A stretch of 7,112 nucleotides of DNA from Phycisphaera mikurensis NBRC 102666 (GTDB lineage: Bacteria > Planctomycetota > Phycisphaerae > Phycisphaerales > SM1A02), in assembly GCA_945870475.1 (NCBI GenBank), contig CAMBSR010000115.1, positions 1-7,112 on the forward strand, in the 5' to 3' direction. Below are positions 5,546 to 7,112 of this stretch, piece by piece (positions within the stretch are counted from its first letter, which is position 1; the number at the start of each line of letters is the position of its first letter). The translations under genes were made by a program, and so were the position numbers. The notes beneath the pieces are model-generated. The model worked only from the letters and a program-made list of their open reading frames with translations, was not told the DNA's origin and searched no databases.

Positions 5546-7111
5546 TCAGCCACCCCACGCGGAGAGCATCATGCCGAGGTCGGCTCCATCGGTGGTGCCG
5601 TTGCCGTTGAGGTCGGTCCGTCCGGGCTGGCCCCAGCCGGACAGCAGCTGGCCGAGGTCGGCGCCGTTCACCACGCCATCGCCACTCAGATCCGCAGGAT
5701 TCGCGTTGCACTGGTAGCGAACCACCTGGAAATCATCGATGGCAGCCTCGACGACGGATCCACCCACGCCGATGTCACGCGCCGCGAAGCGAACCTTCAT
5801 GATCGTCGTCGGTGCGACAAAGTTGGAAATTCTGAATGAGCGCTGGACCCAGGCGTTGGAGTTGGTGCTCACCAGCTCGAGCTGCGTCCACGTGACGCCG
5901 GCATCGTTGGAGATGGAGATCGGCATCGAATCCTCGTTCGGGTTCGAGCCCTGGTCGTTCGAGTACCAGCGCCAGTAGCTGACGAACGTCTGGTCGCCGG
6001 TGCCGTCGAAGATGGGCGTGGTCAGCGAGGTAGTGCCGCCGTCCACGTCGGCCTCGCCGATCGCCCCGCCCACGGAACCGTTGCCGGTGACGAAGCAGCG
6101 CGTCCCGGTCGCGGAGTGGTCGTCCTCGGGCTGCGCCACCGTGGTCACCGGATCAGCGTTGACCCAGAGGCCGGAGGTGGCGTTGTCACCGGGGGCGGAG
6201 AGCGCCCAGCTGCCCAGCGCCTCGCAGGCGTCGTTCACCGGCGTGGCCACGCCGACGGCCGCCACGGCCGAACGCAGACCCGCGGGGTCCGAGTACGGGC
6301 CATCGATCGAGTCAACGCGGAACTCATACGTCAGGCTGCTGGTGCAGGGGATGTTTGGGAAGGCACCGCGGTACAGGTTGTTGCCGAGGGACTCCATGGT
6401 GACGGTCGTGGCAACGCCGGCCACGGTGACCACCATCTTGACGGAGTTGGCGGGCAGCGTGGTGCCGGCGGGCGGCGCCACCTGGATGGTCACGGAAGCA
6501 CCGCTCGGGGCCACCAAGGACGGCAGGCCGTTCGGGTACGTGAAGAACGCCGCCGGTCCACCGAGGCGCCACACGAAGAGGCCGCGGTTGATGTCGCTGC
6601 CGATCACGGTTCCGCTGGGGAAGTACGGCCACACGTTCCACAGGCCGTTGAACTGTGCGCCGTCGTCGGCCGGCCACGTGTCAAAGAAGGCGATCTCGGG
6701 CGGGTTCGAGAAGCTCGCGTTCAGGTCGAACACGCGCAGGCCGGCCTTGTAGTTGGCCTCGAAGAGCTTGTTGCCCTGGCCGATGTACAGGTTGTGGCCG
6801 ATGGCCGGGTTGCCGTTGTTGAAGCTCGGCTCCACCACCGGTGCGGTGAGGCTGGCGACGTTGATGACGATGGTGGTGGTCACGTTGACCGTGGCGCCCT
6901 CGTCGAGCTCGTCGTTGATGTACACGCGGCGCTGGTCGTTGGAGAGCCAGCTCTGGTGGCAGTACTTGGCACCGGGGTACGTGGTGTACGAGAGCTGCGT
7001 CATCGCGGCCTTGTTCGTGACGTCCACGATGTACAGGCCGGTGTTCGTCTGGCCGCCGTTGGAACCGCCGCAGCAGAAGGCGATCTGCTTGCCCGCGTAC
7101 GCGCCGGAGGT
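5546..7111 (-). CDS. Secreted choice-of-anchor B / LVIVD-type protein with C-terminal dockerin-like anchor (5' end outside window)
   Basis: 521 residues are visible; the frame is open to the window edge, so the GTG at 7027 is internal (it is the V of YIVDV). The first ~185 residues match the choice-of-anchor B family (TIGR04312) as I recall it: GKQIAFCCGGSNGG, LYIVDVTN, YCHQSWLSND, YINDELDE, GHNLYIG, FEANYKAGLRVFD, QFNGLWNVWPYF and GSDINRGLFVWRL. An Ig-like beta domain follows (about 200-285), then a concanavalin/jellyroll-like domain (about 293-466, with NDACE, SYWRWYSND and AIDDFQV). The tail (474-521) has two dockerin-like Ca loops. The protein is presumably exported by a signal peptide lying outside the window. 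The first part should form a beta-propeller-like repeat fold; its ligand is unknown. It is upstream of the oxidoreductase on the same strand. Confidence 0.88.
   Translation of the reverse strand, partial: TSGAYAGKQIAFCCGGSNGGQTNTGLYIVDVTNKAAMTQLSYTTYPGAKYCHQSWLSNDQRRVYINDELDEGATVNVTTTIVINVASLTAPVVEPSFNNGNPAIGHNLYIGQGNKLFEANYKAGLRVFDLNASFSNPPEIAFFDTWPADDGAQFNGLWNVWPYFPSGTVIGSDINRGLFVWRLGGPAAFFTYPNGLPSLVAPSGASVTIQVAPPAGTTLPANSVKMVVTVAGVATTVTMESLGNNLYRGAFPNIPCTSSLTYEFRVDSIDGPYSDPAGLRSAVAAVGVATPVNDACEALGSWALSAPGDNATSGLWVNADPVTTVAQPEDDHSATGTRCFVTGNGSVGGAIGEADVDGGTTSLTTPIFDGTGDQTFVSYWRWYSNDQGSNPNEDSMPISISNDAGVTWTQLELVSTNSNAWVQRSFRISNFVAPTTIMKVRFAARDIGVGGSVVEAAIDDFQVVRYQCNANPADLSGDGVVNGADLGQLLSGWGQPGRTDLNGNGTTDGADLGMMLSAWGG
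5552..5614 (-). repeat. Dockerin-like calcium loop repeat 2
   Basis: Encodes DLNGNGTTDGADLGMMLSAW and one more Gly, with loop positions D, N, N, D, D, so it is also complete. It ends one codon before the stop, giving the WGG C-terminus typical of this anchor type. Confidence 0.85.
5630..5692 (-). repeat. Dockerin-like calcium loop repeat 1
   Basis: Encodes DLSGDGVVNGADLGQLLSGW and one more Gly. The EF-like loop positions 1, 3, 5, 9 and 12 are D, S, D, N, D, all able to coordinate calcium. It pairs with a second copy 15 bases further on. In planctomycetes such tails are common on exported proteins that are not cellulosomal. Confidence 0.85.
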
Positions 7112-7112
7112 G

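Noticed and set aside
3757..5610. Plus-strand 617-aa open frame
   Set aside because: Low-complexity Arg/Ala/His-rich antisense shadow of the oxidoreductase and lipoprotein genes, which have clear motifs on the other strand.

Overview
The window looks like chromosomal DNA of a planctomycete, most likely of the Phycisphaerae type. The reasons are the high GC content, a C-terminal tandem dockerin-like anchor ending in a GADLG..LS.WG pattern, a Tat-exported Gfo/Idh/MocA oxidoreductase with a CQKP motif, a small GYF_2-domain membrane protein, and weak or absent Shine-Dalgarno sequences. This is family-level recognition by eye, not a database match. Seven protein genes fill the window; two run off its ends. 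No RNA gene, CRISPR array, insertion sequence or gene-free stretch above 75 bases was seen.

Layout. (1) 2-490, plus: the 3' part of a lipoprotein gene with a Cys-rich C-x8-C-x6-C-C motif. (2) 2925 down to 524, minus: a compact three-gene cluster with 28- and 40-base gaps. Its order is a stand-alone 112-aa P1B-ATPase nucleotide-binding-domain-like protein, then PgeF (YfiH/DUF152), then a protein built like a prokaryotic ionotropic glutamate receptor. It converges on the lipoprotein gene across a small hairpin. (3) 2996-3577, plus: a GYF_2 domain joined to membrane segments, divergent from the cluster, with a recognisable sigma70-like promoter that predicts an almost leaderless mRNA. (4) 7112 down to 3614, minus: a secreted choice-of-anchor B/LVIVD-type protein with a dockerin-like tail (5' end outside the window), a strong hairpin, a Tat-signal oxidoreductase, and a small DUF1573-like lipoprotein that overlaps the oxidoreductase by four bases (GTGA).

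How they may work together. Region 4 encodes exported proteins, and the last two are translationally coupled, so a shared extracytoplasmic role is plausible but unproven. In region 2 the receptor-like protein keeps the ligand-binding Arg and Asp expected for an amino-acid ligand, keeps the TM1-pore loop-TM2 insertion between the two binding lobes, and has no ABC permease or ATPase beside it. Its pore loop lacks the potassium filter TVGYG and reads MTGKTSYKG. This, and the excised P1B N-domain with two of four invariant ATP-site positions altered, are the most unusual things in the window.
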